Shown here: one piece after another, positions 1 through 9,951 of the stretch | Numbering within the stretch: the first letter of the stretch is position 1 | Layout: every line of letters begins with the position of its first letter | The notes under the pieces: generated by a model | The model's database searches: none | What the model saw: the letters and a program-made list of their open reading frames with translations, nothing else | What the model was told of the DNA's origin: nothing | DNA from: Halosimplex pelagicum | Lineage (GTDB): Archaea; Halobacteriota; Halobacteria; Halobacteriales; Haloarculaceae | Assembly: GCF_013415905.1 (NCBI RefSeq) | Contig: NZ_CP058909.1 | Coordinates: 3,348,001 to 3,412,000, forward strand | Length of the DNA: 64,000 bases | Direction: 5' to 3' | Made by a program: the position numbers and the translations under genes

Positions 1-1
1 C

Positions 2-949
2 GTCGTCGTCGAGTCCGACGGGATCAACCCCGTCGTGTTCGCGCTGTTCGCGACCTACTGCGACGTGATGAACAAGTCGTGGGTCGAGGACAACGACACG
101 GCGTACATCAACAGCAACATGAACGGGACGGGGCCGTTCCAGCTGGCCAACTACGAGCAGGACGTGTCGGTCACCTTCGAGAGCTACGGGGACTACTGGA
201 AGGACGAAGCGCCGGCCGACGAGCTGGTTATCACGTCGGCGAGCGAGGCGAGCACGCGCGTCAATCAGCTGCTGGGCGGCGAGACGGACGTGATCGTCAA
301 CGTCCCGCCCCAGAACATCAGCCAGGTCCAGGAGGCGGACAACGCCGACATCAGCGCCGTGGCGAGCACGCGGATCATCTACAACGCGATGATCTACGAC
401 CGCGAGCCGTTCGACTCCGTGCAGTTCCGGCGGGCGATGAACCACGCGGTCGACATGGAGAGCATCGTCGAGAGCGTCCTCTCCGGGTTCGCGGACGTGA
501 CCTCCCAGCCGACGCTGGAGGGCTTTACCGGGTACAACTCGGAGCTGGACCCGTACCCGTACGACCCCGAACGGGCCCAGGAGCTCGTCGAGGAGAGCGG
601 CTACGCCGGCGCCGAGATCGAGCTGCACACGCCGAACGGGCGGTACCTGAAGGACCTGGAGATCGCCCAGGCGGTCGTCGGCTACATCGACGACCTGGAC
701 AACGTCTCGGCGTCGGTCAACCAGCGGGACTTCGGGAACCTGACCGACACCCTGCTGGACGGCGACATCACGACGGGGCCGGCCTTTTACCTCATCGGGT
801 GGGGCAACGCCACCTTCGACGCGAGCCAGACGATCATCCCGCTGTTGACCTCCGACGGGGCGCTCACGTCCTACAAGAACGAGCAGGTCGACGAACTGAT
901 CAACCAGGCCCAGAGCATGGGCGGTGGGGAGACCGGGACCGACAGCTGA
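2..949 (+). CDS. Dipeptide/oligopeptide ABC transporter substrate-binding protein (5'-partial)
   Basis: The frame is open from base 2, so the N-terminal part (lipobox, first lobe) lies outside the window. The 315 visible residues match the SBP_bac_5 (DppA/OppA) family: the GTGPF-x-L segment, the FRRAMNHAVD helix, and the YPYDPERAQELVEESGY segment before the second lobe. It would bind peptides outside the membrane and deliver them to the permeases just downstream. The reading frame stops after VDELINQAQSMGGG, where family members normally continue for some 60-100 residues, so the C-terminus looks truncated. Start not visible; family assignment firm, integrity doubtful. Confidence 0.85.
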   Translation, partial: VVVESDGINPVVFALFATYCDVMNKSWVEDNDTAYINSNMNGTGPFQLANYEQDVSVTFESYGDYWKDEAPADELVITSASEASTRVNQLLGGETDVIVNVPPQNISQVQEADNADISAVASTRIIYNAMIYDREPFDSVQFRRAMNHAVDMESIVESVLSGFADVTSQPTLEGFTGYNSELDPYPYDPERAQELVEESGYAGAEIELHTPNGRYLKDLEIAQAVVGYIDDLDNVSASVNQRDFGNLTDTLLDGDITTGPAFYLIGWGNATFDASQTIIPLLTSDGALTSYKNEQVDELINQAQSMGGGETGTDS

Positions 950-992
950 ATGTCGCCGACGTGGACGCCCGCGGAGGGCCGGAGGCGATAGC

Positions 993-2024
993 GTGGCGTC
1001 GATGGGTCGCTTCCTGGGCAAGCGCGCGCTGCAGGGGCTCGTCGTCGTCTGGGGCGTCGTGACCGTCGTGTTCGCGCTGCGGTACGTGACGCCGGGCAGC
1101 CCGGTCGATTTCATCGCGCCGCTGGACGCCAGTCAGGCCACCCGCCAGCGCATCGCGGCGAGTCTGGGGCTGGACCGGCCGCTGTACGTCCAGTATCTCG
1201 ACTACGTCGCGAACCTCCTCACCGGGGACATGGGCTACTCCTACCGGTCGCGGACCCCCGTCCGGCCGCGCGTGCTCGCGAAGGTCCCGGCGACGCTGGA
1301 GCTGGCGCTGGCCGCGACCGCCGTGGCGGTGGCGCTGTCGATCCCGCTGGGCGTGGTCAGTGCGACCCACCGGCACAGCCCGGCCGACTACGGCGCGACG
1401 CTGTTCTCGCTGCTCGGCATCTCCACGCCGAACTTCTGGCTGGGCGTGATGCTCGTCATCGTCCTCGCCGTGCAGTTCGAGCTGTTCCCGACGAGCACGC
1501 GTCCGGTCGGACTGCTCGACGCGCTCGGGAACCTCGTCGTGGTCGCCGGGCCCCAACAGGGGTACGCCGCGCCGCTGAACGTCTCGGGGTTCCTGGCGGA
1601 CCTGCGGTCGTGGCTGCTGTACATCACGCTGCCGGCGATCACCCTGGGGACGTACTTCACGGCGCTGATCACGCGGCTGACGCGGTCGGGGATGCTCGAC
1701 CAGCTGGGCCAGGGGTACGTCCGCGCGGCGCGGGCGAAGGGACTCCCCGAGACGCTGGTGCGCTATCGCCACGCGCTGCGGAACACGCTCATCCCCGTGA
1801 TCACGGTCGTGGGCCTTCAGCTCGGGACGCTCGTCGGCGGCGCGGTGATCACCGAGGCGGTCTTCGACTGGCCGGGGCTGGGGACGCTCGTCATCGACGC
1901 CATCGGCAACCGTGACTGGCCGCTCATCCAGGGGTGTCTGGTCGTCATCGGTATCGGCTTCGTATTCGTGAACATCGTCGTCGACGCGCTGTACGCGACG
2001 CTCGACCCGCAGGTGATGGACTGA
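993..2024 (+). CDS. dppB: Peptide ABC transporter permease, DppB-like
   Basis: Inner-membrane permease of the DppB/OppB (BPD_transp_1) family, about 340 residues with six predicted membrane helices. The N-terminus (RFLGKRALQGLVVVWGVVTV) and the EAA-type coupling loop (YVRAARAKGLPETLVRYRHA) are typical; the loop docks on the ATPase subunits. A GGAGG at 981-985 is seven bases before GTG 993, which favours that start; ATG 1002 (three residues later) is the alternative. The stop overlaps the next start (TGATG at 2022-2026), so translation is probably coupled. Confidence 0.93.
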   Translation: MASMGRFLGKRALQGLVVVWGVVTVVFALRYVTPGSPVDFIAPLDASQATRQRIAASLGLDRPLYVQYLDYVANLLTGDMGYSYRSRTPVRPRVLAKVPATLELALAATAVAVALSIPLGVVSATHRHSPADYGATLFSLLGISTPNFWLGVMLVIVLAVQFELFPTSTRPVGLLDALGNLVVVAGPQQGYAAPLNVSGFLADLRSWLLYITLPAITLGTYFTALITRLTRSGMLDQLGQGYVRAARAKGLPETLVRYRHALRNTLIPVITVVGLQLGTLVGGAVITEAVFDWPGLGTLVIDAIGNRDWPLIQGCLVVIGIGFVFVNIVVDALYATLDPQVMD

Positions 2025-3154
2025 TGGGACGGCTCGACACGCTTCTCCGGTATCTGAACCCGTGGCGGCTGGCGCGGGCGCTGCGCTCGTCGGTGTCGCC
2101 GCGGACGAAGCGCAACCTCCGCCGGGAGTTCGACCGAAGCCTGTTGGCGAAGCTCGGGGTCGTGCTGCTGGTCGTGGTCGTCGGGGCGGCGGTGTTCGCG
2201 CCGCTGGTCGCGCCCTGGAACCCGACGAACCAGAACCTCGACAACGAGCAACAGCCGCCGCTGGGCTTCAGCCGCGCCGAGACCCAGACCGGCCAGGAGA
2301 TGGTCAACGGGTCCCTGCAGCTCACCAACGAGACGGTCGTCGTCGACGCGACGACCGCCCGTCCGCTGGGGACCGACGGCCTCGGTCGGGACATGCTCTC
2401 GCGGGTGATATACGGGGCGCGCACGTCGCTGCTGGTCGGGCTGCTCGGGACGACGCTGGCGATGCTGCTCGGCGTGCCGACCGGGCTGGTCTCGGGGTAC
2501 TACAGCGGTCGGGTCGACGACCTGCTGATGCGGATCGCGGACGTGAGTCTCGCGTTCCCGTCGCTCGTGCTGGCGATCGCGCTGGTGGGGCTGTGGGGCG
2601 AGGCGAGCGTCGCGGTCCCGGACCCGCTCGTGGTGAGCGGGATCGCACCGGCGATACGCGGGGCGATATCGCTGCCCGGCGGGCTCACCTACCCGGCGGG
2701 GATGCCCGAGACGTTCACGCTCCCGGGGACGGTCATCGTCGTGGTCGGGCTGGTCAACTGGGTGTGGTTCGCCCGCGTCGCCCGCGGCGAGGCCCTGGCC
2801 GTCCGCGAGGAGGAGTACGTCACCGCCGCCGAGTCGCTGGGCGCCTCCGACCGGTTCGTCATCCGCAAGCACGTCCTGCCCAACAGCCTCACGCCGATCC
2901 TCGTGCTGGCGACGATCCAGGTGGCGGCGATCATCCTGCTGGAGAGCGCCCTCTCCTTCCTGGGCTTCTCGGGGACGACGCTGTCGTGGGGCTTCGACAT
3001 CGCCCAGGGCCGGGAGTACCAGACGACCGCGTGGTGGATCGCCGCGATGCCGGGGCTGGCGATCGTCCTGACGGTCATCGGCATCAACCTCGTCGGCGAC
3101 TGGTTCCGCGACGCCCTCGACCCCGGCATCGAGGGCGAAGGGGGTGGCGTCTGA
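2024..3154 (+). CDS. dppC: Peptide ABC transporter permease, DppC-like
   Basis: Second permease of the transporter, 376 residues. It has the OppC N-terminal extension and first membrane segment (residues about 45-65), then a long external loop, then the BPD_transp_1 domain. Family marks are the LGTDGLGRDMLSRVIYGARTS segment and the EAA loop EEYVTAAESLGASDRFVIRKH. It overlaps dppB by one base and the next ATPase gene by one base, so the five genes form one transcription unit. It should pair with DppB to form the channel. Confidence 0.93.
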   Translation: MGRLDTLLRYLNPWRLARALRSSVSPRTKRNLRREFDRSLLAKLGVVLLVVVVGAAVFAPLVAPWNPTNQNLDNEQQPPLGFSRAETQTGQEMVNGSLQLTNETVVVDATTARPLGTDGLGRDMLSRVIYGARTSLLVGLLGTTLAMLLGVPTGLVSGYYSGRVDDLLMRIADVSLAFPSLVLAIALVGLWGEASVAVPDPLVVSGIAPAIRGAISLPGGLTYPAGMPETFTLPGTVIVVVGLVNWVWFARVARGEALAVREEEYVTAAESLGASDRFVIRKHVLPNSLTPILVLATIQVAAIILLESALSFLGFSGTTLSWGFDIAQGREYQTTAWWIAAMPGLAIVLTVIGINLVGDWFRDALDPGIEGEGGGV

Positions 3155-4392
3155 TGGTCGACGCGGATACTGACGCCGATGTCGGCGCCGACGCCCGTGA
3201 CCTCCTGCAGGTCCGCGACCTGTCGACCCGATTCTTCACGGAGCGGGGGCAGGTCAACGCCGTCGAATCGGTCGACTTCGACGTGCGCGAGGGGGAGATC
3301 CTGGGGATCGTCGGCGAGTCGGGGTCGGGCAAGTCGGTGACGGCGCTCTCGCTGGTCGACCTCGTCGAGTCGCCGGGCCGGGTGACCGAGGGGGAGATCC
3401 GCTATCGCGACCCCGAGCTGGCCGAGGAGTTCCCCGACGCGGCCGACGGCGAGATGGTCGACCTCCGGGAGCTGCCCGAGCGCGTGCGGCGGGCGCTGCG
3501 CGGTCCGTCGTTCAGCATGATCTTCCAGGACCCCATGAGCAGTTTCAACCCGTCGCTGACGGTCGGCGAGCAAATCGCCGAGGCCGTCGAGGTCCAGCGC
3601 CGCGCGAACGCCCGACCGCGTTCGACCCGCTCGCGTACGCAGGGCTACGGGCTGGGGTCGTACCTGCTGGACGGGATCGTCCCGGGACGGGACTACACGG
3701 ACCCGGAGAGCCGCGACCGGGCGGTCGAACTGCTCGACCAGGTGGGGATCCCGGACCCGGCCGAGCGGGCCGAGGAGTACCCCCACGAGTTCTCCGGCGG
3801 GATGCTCCAGCGGGCGATGATCGCCCAGGCGCTGGCCGGCGAGCCCGACCTGCTGATCGCCGACGAGCCGACGACGGCGCTGGACGTGACCATCCAGGCG
3901 CAGATCCTCGAACTCCTCCGGGAGATCCAGGCCGAGCGGGACATGAGCGTCCTGCTCATCACCCACGACCTGGGCGTCATCGCGCGGATGAGCGACCGGG
4001 TCTGCGTGATGTACGCCGGCGAGGTCGTCGAGCGCGGCACGCTCGCGGACATCTTCGAGGAGTCGGTCCATCCCTACACGCGGGGACTGCTCGGGTCGAT
4101 CCCGGACCTGGCGGAGCCGGCCCGGCGGCTGCAGCCCATCGAGGGGTCGGTCCCGAGCCTCCGGGACGCCGAGATGGACGACCGCTGTTTCTTCGCCGAC
4201 CGCTGTCCGAAGGCGATGGAGGACTGCCTGGAGAAGCCGCCGGAGTTCGACGCCGGCGGCGAGCACGGCGCCAAGTGCGTCCTCGCCGAGCGCGAGTACA
4301 GCGAAGCGGTCGCGCTCCCAGAGGGGTTCTTCGACGACGGGGGCGGCGAAGCGAAGCGGACCGGTGCCGACGGGGGTGAGCGCCGTGAGTGA
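3154..4392 (+). CDS. dppD: Peptide ABC transporter ATP-binding protein, DppD-like
   Basis: ABC ATPase of 412 residues. Visible are Walker [10 protein letters not shown]-loop [12 protein letters not shown], signature [16 protein letters not shown], Walker [13 protein letters not shown] and the switch THDLGVIA. The C-terminal oligo_HPY segment ([14 protein letters not shown]) and the four-cysteine [14 protein letters not shown] region are typical of DppD/OppD and may hold an iron-sulfur cluster. A roughly 35-residue insertion after the Q-loop is common in haloarchaeal members. It energises uptake together with DppF. The acidic tail overlaps the next gene. Confidence 0.93.
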   Translation: MVDADTDADVGADARDLLQVRDLSTRFFTERGQVNAVESVDFDVREGEILGIVGESGSGKSVTALSLVDLVESPGRVTEGEIRYRDPELAEEFPDAADGEMVDLRELPERVRRALRGPSFSMIFQDPMSSFNPSLTVGEQIAEAVEVQRRANARPRSTRSRTQGYGLGSYLLDGIVPGRDYTDPESRDRAVELLDQVGIPDPAERAEEYPHEFSGGMLQRAMIAQALAGEPDLLIADEPTTALDVTIQAQILELLREIQAERDMSVLLITHDLGVIARMSDRVCVMYAGEVVERGTLADIFEESVHPYTRGLLGSIPDLAEPARRLQPIEGSVPSLRDAEMDDRCFFADRCPKAMEDCLEKPPEFDAGGEHGAKCVLAEREYSEAVALPEGFFDDGGGEAKRTGADGGERRE

Positions 4393-5743
4393 GGACGGCC
4401 CGCTGCTGGCGGTCGAGGGGCTGAAGAAGCACTACGCCGACGACGACTCGCTGCTGGACCGGCTGTTCGGCGCCGAGAGCCGGAGCGTCAGGGCGGTCGA
4501 CGGCGTGAGCTTCGACATCGCCGAGGGGGAGACGCTGGGGCTGGTCGGCGAGTCGGGCTGTGGCAAGTCGACGACCGGCGAGACGCTGCTCGCGCTGCAG
4601 GAACCGACCGCCGGCGACGTGCGCTTCGACGGCGAGTCGGTGTTCGACCGCGACGACACGACGGAGTTCCGACGGCGCGCGGGCGTGGTGTTCCAGGACC
4701 CGTTCTCCAGCCTCGACCCGCGCCAGACCGCCGGTGCCATCGTCACCGAGCCGCTCGAGATCCACGGGCTGCCCGAGACGGACCCCGAGGTCGCCACCGA
4801 GGCCGACGTGACCGTCGAGGGGGTAGACTACGGTCGAGTCGAGGTCCGCGTGGCCGACGATATCGACCTCGTCGTCGATCCGGTCGACGGCGTCGCGACC
4901 GTCCACGTGACCGTCCGGCGGCGCGGTGGGACCGTCTCGGCGTCCGCCGACGAGGACGTGACCGCGACGGTCGTCGAGGGCGGGCCGTCGGACGACGCGA
5001 GCGATGGGGCCGGCAGCGAGTCGATCGTCGTCGAGGTGCGCGTCGACCGGTCGCTCGGCGAGATCCGCCGCGACCGGGCGAAGGAGCTGCTGGAGCGGGT
5101 CGGGCTCTCGGCCGACCAGGTCGACCGCTACCCCCACGAGTTCTCCGGCGGCCAGCGCCAGCGGATCGGTATCGCGCGGGCGCTGGCGCTCGAGCCGGAC
5201 TTCCTCGTCCTCGACGAGCCGGTGAGCGCGCTGGACGTGAGCGTCCAGGCGCAGATCCTCAACCTGCTCGACGACCTGCAGGACGAGCTGGGGCTGACCT
5301 ACCTGTTCATCGCCCACGACCTCTCGGTCGTCCGCCACATCTCCGACCGCGTCGCCGTGATGTACCTCGGCGAGATCGTCGAGCGCGGCCCGGTCGACGC
5401 CATCTTCGAGGACCCACAGCACCCCTACACGCGGGCGCTGCTGGAGAGCGTCCCCCGGGCCGACACCAGCGAACAGGGCCGCCGCGTCGACCCCCTGAAG
5501 GGTGACGTGCCCTCGCCGCGGGACCCGCCGGCCGGCTGCCGGTTCCACACCCGCTGCCCGCACGCCCGGGAGGCTTGCCGCGCGGAGGCGCCCGAGGACT
5601 ACGACGGGGACGCGCCGGGCCAGCGAGCGGCGTGTTTCCGGCTGGTCGACGACCATCCCTACTGGGACTCCGAACCGATCGATATCGCCGCGGAGCGGTC
5701 CGGGGGCGAAACCGTCGGTGACGAAGCGGCCAGTGACGACTGA
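4385..5743 (+). CDS. dppF: Peptide ABC transporter ATP-binding protein, DppF-like, with internal insert
   Basis: Second ABC ATPase, 452 residues from GTG 4385, which has a GGGGGTGA Shine-Dalgarno-like run 5-7 bases upstream; GTG 4364 is possible. Walker A is GESGCGKS, Q-loop [12 protein letters not shown], signature [16 protein letters not shown], Walker [14 protein letters not shown]-loop IAHDLSVV, then [12 protein letters not shown] and a [14 protein letters not shown] cysteine cluster. Between Q-loop and signature (residues about 138-220) sits an acidic, Val/Thr-rich block resembling a beta-rich module that standard DppF/OppF lacks. Last gene of the operon. Confidence 0.92.
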   Translation: MSEDGPLLAVEGLKKHYADDDSLLDRLFGAESRSVRAVDGVSFDIAEGETLGLVGESGCGKSTTGETLLALQEPTAGDVRFDGESVFDRDDTTEFRRRAGVVFQDPFSSLDPRQTAGAIVTEPLEIHGLPETDPEVATEADVTVEGVDYGRVEVRVADDIDLVVDPVDGVATVHVTVRRRGGTVSASADEDVTATVVEGGPSDDASDGAGSESIVVEVRVDRSLGEIRRDRAKELLERVGLSADQVDRYPHEFSGGQRQRIGIARALALEPDFLVLDEPVSALDVSVQAQILNLLDDLQDELGLTYLFIAHDLSVVRHISDRVAVMYLGEIVERGPVDAIFEDPQHPYTRALLESVPRADTSEQGRRVDPLKGDVPSPRDPPAGCRFHTRCPHAREACRAEAPEDYDGDAPGQRAACFRLVDDHPYWDSEPIDIAAERSGGETVGDEAASDD

Positions 5744-5783
5744 TATCCGGCGGGGCTGTGAGTCGCGATTCGTCTCGTCCGAA

Positions 5784-5793
5784 CCCTTATTCC
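5784..5793 (+). promoter_or_regulatory. TATA-like element before the DUF433 gene
   Basis: CCCTTATTCC lies 26-35 bases before ATG 5819, the spacing expected for an archaeal TATA box giving a leaderless or near-leaderless message. Assigned by eye. Confidence 0.4.
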
Positions 5794-5818
5794 GTGTTGG
5801 CCGGTAGTAGTAGCTACC

Positions 5819-6091
5819 ATGAGTACCGCGGTCCGGATCGTGAAGACGGCGGACGTACTGCACGGGAAACCCCGCATCGAGGGGACGCGTGTAGGCGTTT
5901 TCCAGATCGGTGAGGCCGTTCGACGGCAGGACTGGTCGGAAGGGGACGCCGCCGAGCAGTTCGGACTGGACGTCGCTCAGGTCCGGGCAGCCGTCGAGTA
6001 CTACGACGAGCATCCGGAGCTGATGGACACCCTGCGGAAACAGAAGCGGGCTCGTCGCCAGTCGATCCGGGCCGAAAGCCGCGCGAAATAG
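5819..6091 (+). CDS. DUF433 family antitoxin-like protein
   Basis: A 90-residue protein with the DUF433 pattern: the VLHGKPRIEGTRVGVFQI segment (residues about 13-30), then a helix-turn-helix-like QFGLDVAQVRAAVEYYDEHP and a basic tail. DUF433 proteins are often the antitoxin or DNA-binding partner of a PIN/VapC-like toxin. No such toxin is adjacent, so this is an orphan. The start fits a TATA-like element about 30 bases upstream. Family firm, role inferred. Confidence 0.85.
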   Translation: MSTAVRIVKTADVLHGKPRIEGTRVGVFQIGEAVRRQDWSEGDAAEQFGLDVAQVRAAVEYYDEHPELMDTLRKQKRARRQSIRAESRAK

Positions 6092-6208
6092 TCGAAACCG
6101 TCCCCGACGGCTGGGCGTAGTGGGCCAGTCGCGAGACGAACTGGGGGACACCGGACGGGACCGGTGGGAGGCGACACCTTTTCCGCGGGGCCGCCCGGAA
6201 TCCCGTGC

Positions 6209-6706
6209 ATGACCGACGAGGACGCCGCGGGCGGGCCGGCGTTCGCGGGGACGGGCGCGGCGAGCGCGGTCCGCGAGCACTGGGAGGACCTGATCGGCGA
6301 CATGGACGCCACGGCGGCGGAGTTCGAGGAGGCCGGCTGGGAGACGCTCCGACTCCACCCCGGCGACGTGACCGCCGTCACCGGCGACCGCTGGGGGTTC
6401 GACGTGCTGGTCCCCGACGACGAGTTCGAGCGGCTGCGCGAGTGGGTCGAGGCCGGCGCGTTCGACGAACACGACGTGTACCGCGTCGAGAGCGGTATCC
6501 AGTTCGCGCTGGTCGTGCTCAAGGACGACGACGGCGAGCGGGCGGTCTGCTGTCCGCTCTACTACGACGACGCCGCGGTCGAAGGGCTGGGCGAACTGGC
6601 CGAGCGACGGGGCCGCGTCGAGACGCACGTCCGCAACCTCGCCGAGGAGTACGTCACGTTCACCCACGATGAACCGGACCTGTTCTTCCCGGACGACGGG
6701 GACTGA
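6209..6706 (+). CDS. Conserved haloarchaeal hypothetical protein
   Basis: An acidic 165-residue protein from ATG 6209; an upstream in-frame start at 6164 would add only low-complexity residues. It has an N-terminal helical part (VREHWEDLIGDMDATAAEFE) and a mixed alpha/beta part with GFDVLVPDDEFERL and FALVVLKDDDGERAVCCPLYYD, the latter resembling a two-strand core. No catalytic motif is evident. I recognise the style of a haloarchaea-specific DUF family but cannot name its function. It lies 72 bases before the methylase gene. Confidence 0.75.
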   Translation: MTDEDAAGGPAFAGTGAASAVREHWEDLIGDMDATAAEFEEAGWETLRLHPGDVTAVTGDRWGFDVLVPDDEFERLREWVEAGAFDEHDVYRVESGIQFALVVLKDDDGERAVCCPLYYDDAAVEGLGELAERRGRVETHVRNLAEEYVTFTHDEPDLFFPDDGD

Positions 6707-6747
6707 GCGGGGCCGCCGGCGATTCGACCGCCGCCGGATGCCGGGCG

Positions 6748-6755
6748 CTTAAGAG
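6748..6755 (+). promoter_or_regulatory. TATA-like element before the adenine methylase gene
   Basis: GCTTAAGA is 24-31 bases upstream of ATG 6779, consistent with a leaderless transcript. Assigned by eye. Confidence 0.4.
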
Positions 6756-6778
6756 CCTGTCCGTCCACCGTCCGGTGA

Positions 6779-7714
6779 ATGGCGAAGCCGGTACTGAAGT
6801 GGGCGGGGGGCAAGCGCCAGTTGCTCGACGAGCTGTACGCGCGCTTCCCGGCGTCGTTCGACCGCTACCACGAGCCGTTCTTCGGCGGCGGCGCGGTCTT
6901 CTTCGACCTCGAACCGGCCGAATCGACGGTCAACGACACCAATCCCAGACTCGTGAACTTCTACGAGCAGGTCCGGGACCGGCCCGAAGCGCTGATCGGC
7001 CGCCTGCGGGAGTTTCGCGACCCCGAGGCAGGGCCCGACCCCGAGATGCCGTTCGACGCCGAGACGCGACGCGGCAAGGCGGTCGAGCAGTACTACTACC
7101 AGCAGCGCGCGCGGTTCAACGAGCGCGCATACGGCGACGGGTGGCCCGCGGACGACGACGACCGCTTGGAAGAGGCCGCGCTCCTGCTGTATCTCAACCG
7201 GACGTGCTACAACGGCCTCTATCGCGAGAACGGCGACGGGGGGTTCAACGTCCCGATCGGTCGCTACGCCGACCCCGACTGGGTACAGGCCGACCGGGTC
7301 CGCGAGGCCGCGGCGGCGCTCGCCGGGACCGAACTCCGCAACGGCGACTTCTCGTACGTCCTCGACGCCGCGGAACCGGGCGACCTGGTCTACTTCGACC
7401 CGCCGTACGAGCCGATGAGTCCGACGGCAGACTTCGCCGAGTACAGCGCCGCGGGCTTCGACCGGGCGGACCAGGAGCGCCTGCTGGAGGTCGCGGTCGA
7501 GTTGGACGAGCGCGGCGTCCGGGTGGTCCTCTCGAACAGCGGCGTCACGTACGACCGCTACGACGAGGCGGGTTTCTTCGTCGAGCGGGAGGGCGCCACG
7601 CGGGCGATAAACAGCGACGCGAGTTCGCGGGGCGAGGTCGACGAGATCGTGGCGACGAACGTCCCCGAGGGCGAGCGGCGCGGGCCGGACCAGCGGGCGC
7701 TCGACGACTACTGA
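6779..7714 (+). CDS. dam: D12-class DNA adenine N6-methyltransferase (Dam-like), orphan
   Basis: A 311-residue protein with the MethyltransfD12 layout: KWAGGK at residues 7-12 (AdoMet/N-terminal motif), YHEPFFGGGAVFF, LYLNRTCYNGLYREN, and the catalytic DPPY at residues 207-210. It would methylate adenine N6 in a short DNA site, most likely GATC-like, though specificity cannot be read here. No restriction enzyme is adjacent, so it acts as an orphan methylase or as an antirestriction/regulatory enzyme. It ends tail-to-tail with the permease gene on the other strand, overlapping by 7 bases. Confidence 0.92.
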   Translation: MAKPVLKWAGGKRQLLDELYARFPASFDRYHEPFFGGGAVFFDLEPAESTVNDTNPRLVNFYEQVRDRPEALIGRLREFRDPEAGPDPEMPFDAETRRGKAVEQYYYQQRARFNERAYGDGWPADDDDRLEEAALLLYLNRTCYNGLYRENGDGGFNVPIGRYADPDWVQADRVREAAAALAGTELRNGDFSYVLDAAEPGDLVYFDPPYEPMSPTADFAEYSAAGFDRADQERLLEVAVELDERGVRVVLSNSGVTYDRYDEAGFFVEREGATRAINSDASSRGEVDEIVATNVPEGERRGPDQRALDDY

Positions 7715-9951
7715 CTGCCGAACAGTCGCTGGCGGAGCGACCGTTCGGTGCGCTTCTCGGCGAGGACGACCGAACAGTCCACGTCGTCGACGACGTCCAT
7801 GACGACCGATCCGCCGACGAGGCGCTGGAGTAGCCCTTGTTCGCTGGCGCCGAGTATCACGAGCGTCGCGTCCCGTGCGGCGGACTCGATCGCGGTCTCG
7901 ACGTCGCCGGTCTCGACGCGCATGTTCGCGTCACCGAGGTCGTGGTCACCGGCCCAGTCGGCGAGGAAGTCCGCGCCCGCGGCGCTCTCGCCCTCGTCGG
8001 CGACGTACAGCAGCGTCACCTCCGAGCCGAACTCCCGGCGGAGGACCGTGGCGATCTCGGCGGAGAGGTCGGAGTCTGGGCCGCCGGCGGTCGGGACGAG
8101 CACCCGCTGGGTGTCGAGCCCGCGGTCCCGCAGGACGAGGAAGTCCGCGGGGAGGTCTCCGGCCATCTCGTCGAAGGCCGACTCGGCGCGGCCGGGCGAG
8201 CCGTGAGCGTCCGGCCCCCAGCCCATGACGACCTGGTCGGCGTCGTGGGTGCGGGCGGCGTCGAAGATCTGGTCGAACCCGCGGTGGGAGAGGATGGTGT
8301 GGGTCTCGACGGGGACGCCGAACGTCTCGGCGTTCTCGCGGGCGCGGTCGAGCAGCGCGTCGGAGGTGGCGTCGATGTCGTCGGCGCGCTCGCGGGCGCT
8401 TGCCAGGGAGGTCTGGTCGGGGACCGTGACGATGTGCGTGGCGACGACCGTGCCGCCCTTGGCCTTGGCCAGCGCGCTGGCGAGCGTGATGAGGTCCTCC
8501 TCGTGTTCGGGGTTGGCCAGCGGGACCATCACGCGGTAGTCGCCGCCGTCGGGGGCGACGCCGGCGGCCGCGGAGACGGCGGGTTCGGGCATCTCGTCGG
8601 AGCGTTCGAGGATGTACTGCGAGAGGATCCCCTGTTTCTCGGTCCGGGTCCGGGCGTAGAAGACGTACCAGAGGGCCGCGCCGACCACGAGCACGGCGCT
8701 GACGACCTTCGCGGGACCGATGATGAAATACAGGAGCGCGAACGACGAGAGCATCCCGAGGATCGGGACGACGGGGTACAGCGGGACGGTGTAGTCGGGC
8801 TGGTACTCCTCGGGGTCGGCCGTCCGCATGACGATGAGCGCGATGTTCAGCAGGCCGTAGATGATCAGGTGCAGCGCCGAGCCGATCGAGGAGAGCAGCT
8901 CCAGGTCCGCCGAGACGATGAAGACGAGGATGAGCAGGCCCGTGATCCCGATGGCGCGGTACGGCGTCGCGAAGCGGTCGTGGATCTCGTTGAGCTTCGG
9001 CGTGACGATGTTGTCCCGGCCCATCGCGAAGTTGATCCGCGAGGAGGCGAGGATACTCGCGTTGGCCGAGGAGGCCGTCGCGAGCAGGCCGCCGAACAGC
9101 AGGGCGCCAGCCATGACCGTCCCCTGGATCTGGCGGCCGACCTCGACGACGGCGGTGTCGCCCTGGGCGGACACCTGGGCGACGAACCCCTTCGGAACCG
9201 CGGCGCTCATGACCAGCAGGACGAGCGCGTAGATGGTCGTCACGATGAGGACGCTCCCGATGACCGCCCGCGGGAGGTTCTTGCCGGGGTTCTTGATCTC
9301 CTCGGCGACGCTGGTGATCTGGACGAACCCGAGATACGAGACGAAGATCAGTCCCGTGGTCGCCATCATCGGGCCGTAGCCCGCGGGGTCGGGCAGGTTC
9401 GCCGGGTCGGCCCGGAGCGAGCCCGTGATGGTGAAGACGGTGAGGATCGCGACGAGGATGACGACGATGACGTTCTGGAGTTTGCCGGTCTCCTTGGCGC
9501 CGACGTAGTTGACCATCGTGAAGAACGCGGCGCCCGCGAGCGCGATGAGCTTGATCGCCGAGATCTGGAGCGGCCCGACGCCGTAGGTCCCCTCGATCCC
9601 GATGATCTGGGTCATGTAGTCGCCGAACCCGTACATGTAGAACGCCGAGGCGAAGGCGAGGCCGAGCCAGTTGGCCCAGCCGGCGATCGAGCCGAACAGG
9701 GGGCCGAGCGCGTGGTTGACGTAGAAGTACGCGCCGCCGGACTTGGGCATCGCCGTCCCGAGTTCGCTCGCCGACATCGCGGTGAACAGCGCAATGACCC
9801 CGCCGAGGACGAACGCGGCCACGGCGAGGCTGCCGGCCTCCTCGATGGCGATCCCCGGAAGGACGAAGATCCCGGCGCCGATCATCGTCCCGACGCCGAT
9901 CGTCAGCGCCGCCAGCGGCCCCAGGTCCTTGGCCAGCTCCTCGTCACTCAC
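7708..9951 (-). CDS. APC-superfamily amino-acid permease fused to two UspA domains
   Basis: A 747-residue fusion. Residues about 1-440 are an APC amino-acid transporter with some twelve membrane helices; the GVGTMIGAGIFVLPG segment in helix 1 is the classic substrate/sodium-site motif. Residues about 470-745 are two UspA-like domains; the second keeps the nucleotide-loop pattern VILGASEQGLLQRLVGGSV. Such fusions are common in haloarchaea, and the UspA part probably regulates transport by nucleotide binding. The gene starts 8 bases inside the end of the upstream uspA gene, so the two form an operon. Confidence 0.92.
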   Translation of the reverse strand: MSDEELAKDLGPLAALTIGVGTMIGAGIFVLPGIAIEEAGSLAVAAFVLGGVIALFTAMSASELGTAMPKSGGAYFYVNHALGPLFGSIAGWANWLGLAFASAFYMYGFGDYMTQIIGIEGTYGVGPLQISAIKLIALAGAAFFTMVNYVGAKETGKLQNVIVVILVAILTVFTITGSLRADPANLPDPAGYGPMMATTGLIFVSYLGFVQITSVAEEIKNPGKNLPRAVIGSVLIVTTIYALVLLVMSAAVPKGFVAQVSAQGDTAVVEVGRQIQGTVMAGALLFGGLLATASSANASILASSRINFAMGRDNIVTPKLNEIHDRFATPYRAIGITGLLILVFIVSADLELLSSIGSALHLIIYGLLNIALIVMRTADPEEYQPDYTVPLYPVVPILGMLSSFALLYFIIGPAKVVSAVLVVGAALWYVFYARTRTEKQGILSQYILERSDEMPEPAVSAAAGVAPDGGDYRVMVPLANPEHEEDLITLASALAKAKGGTVVATHIVTVPDQTSLASARERADDIDATSDALLDRARENAETFGVPVETHTILSHRGFDQIFDAARTHDADQVVMGWGPDAHGSPGRAESAFDEMAGDLPADFLVLRDRGLDTQRVLVPTAGGPDSDLSAEIATVLRREFGSEVTLLYVADEGESAAGADFLADWAGDHDLGDANMRVETGDVETAIESAARDATLVILGASEQGLLQRLVGGSVVMDVVDDVDCSVVLAEKRTERSLRQRLFGSQ

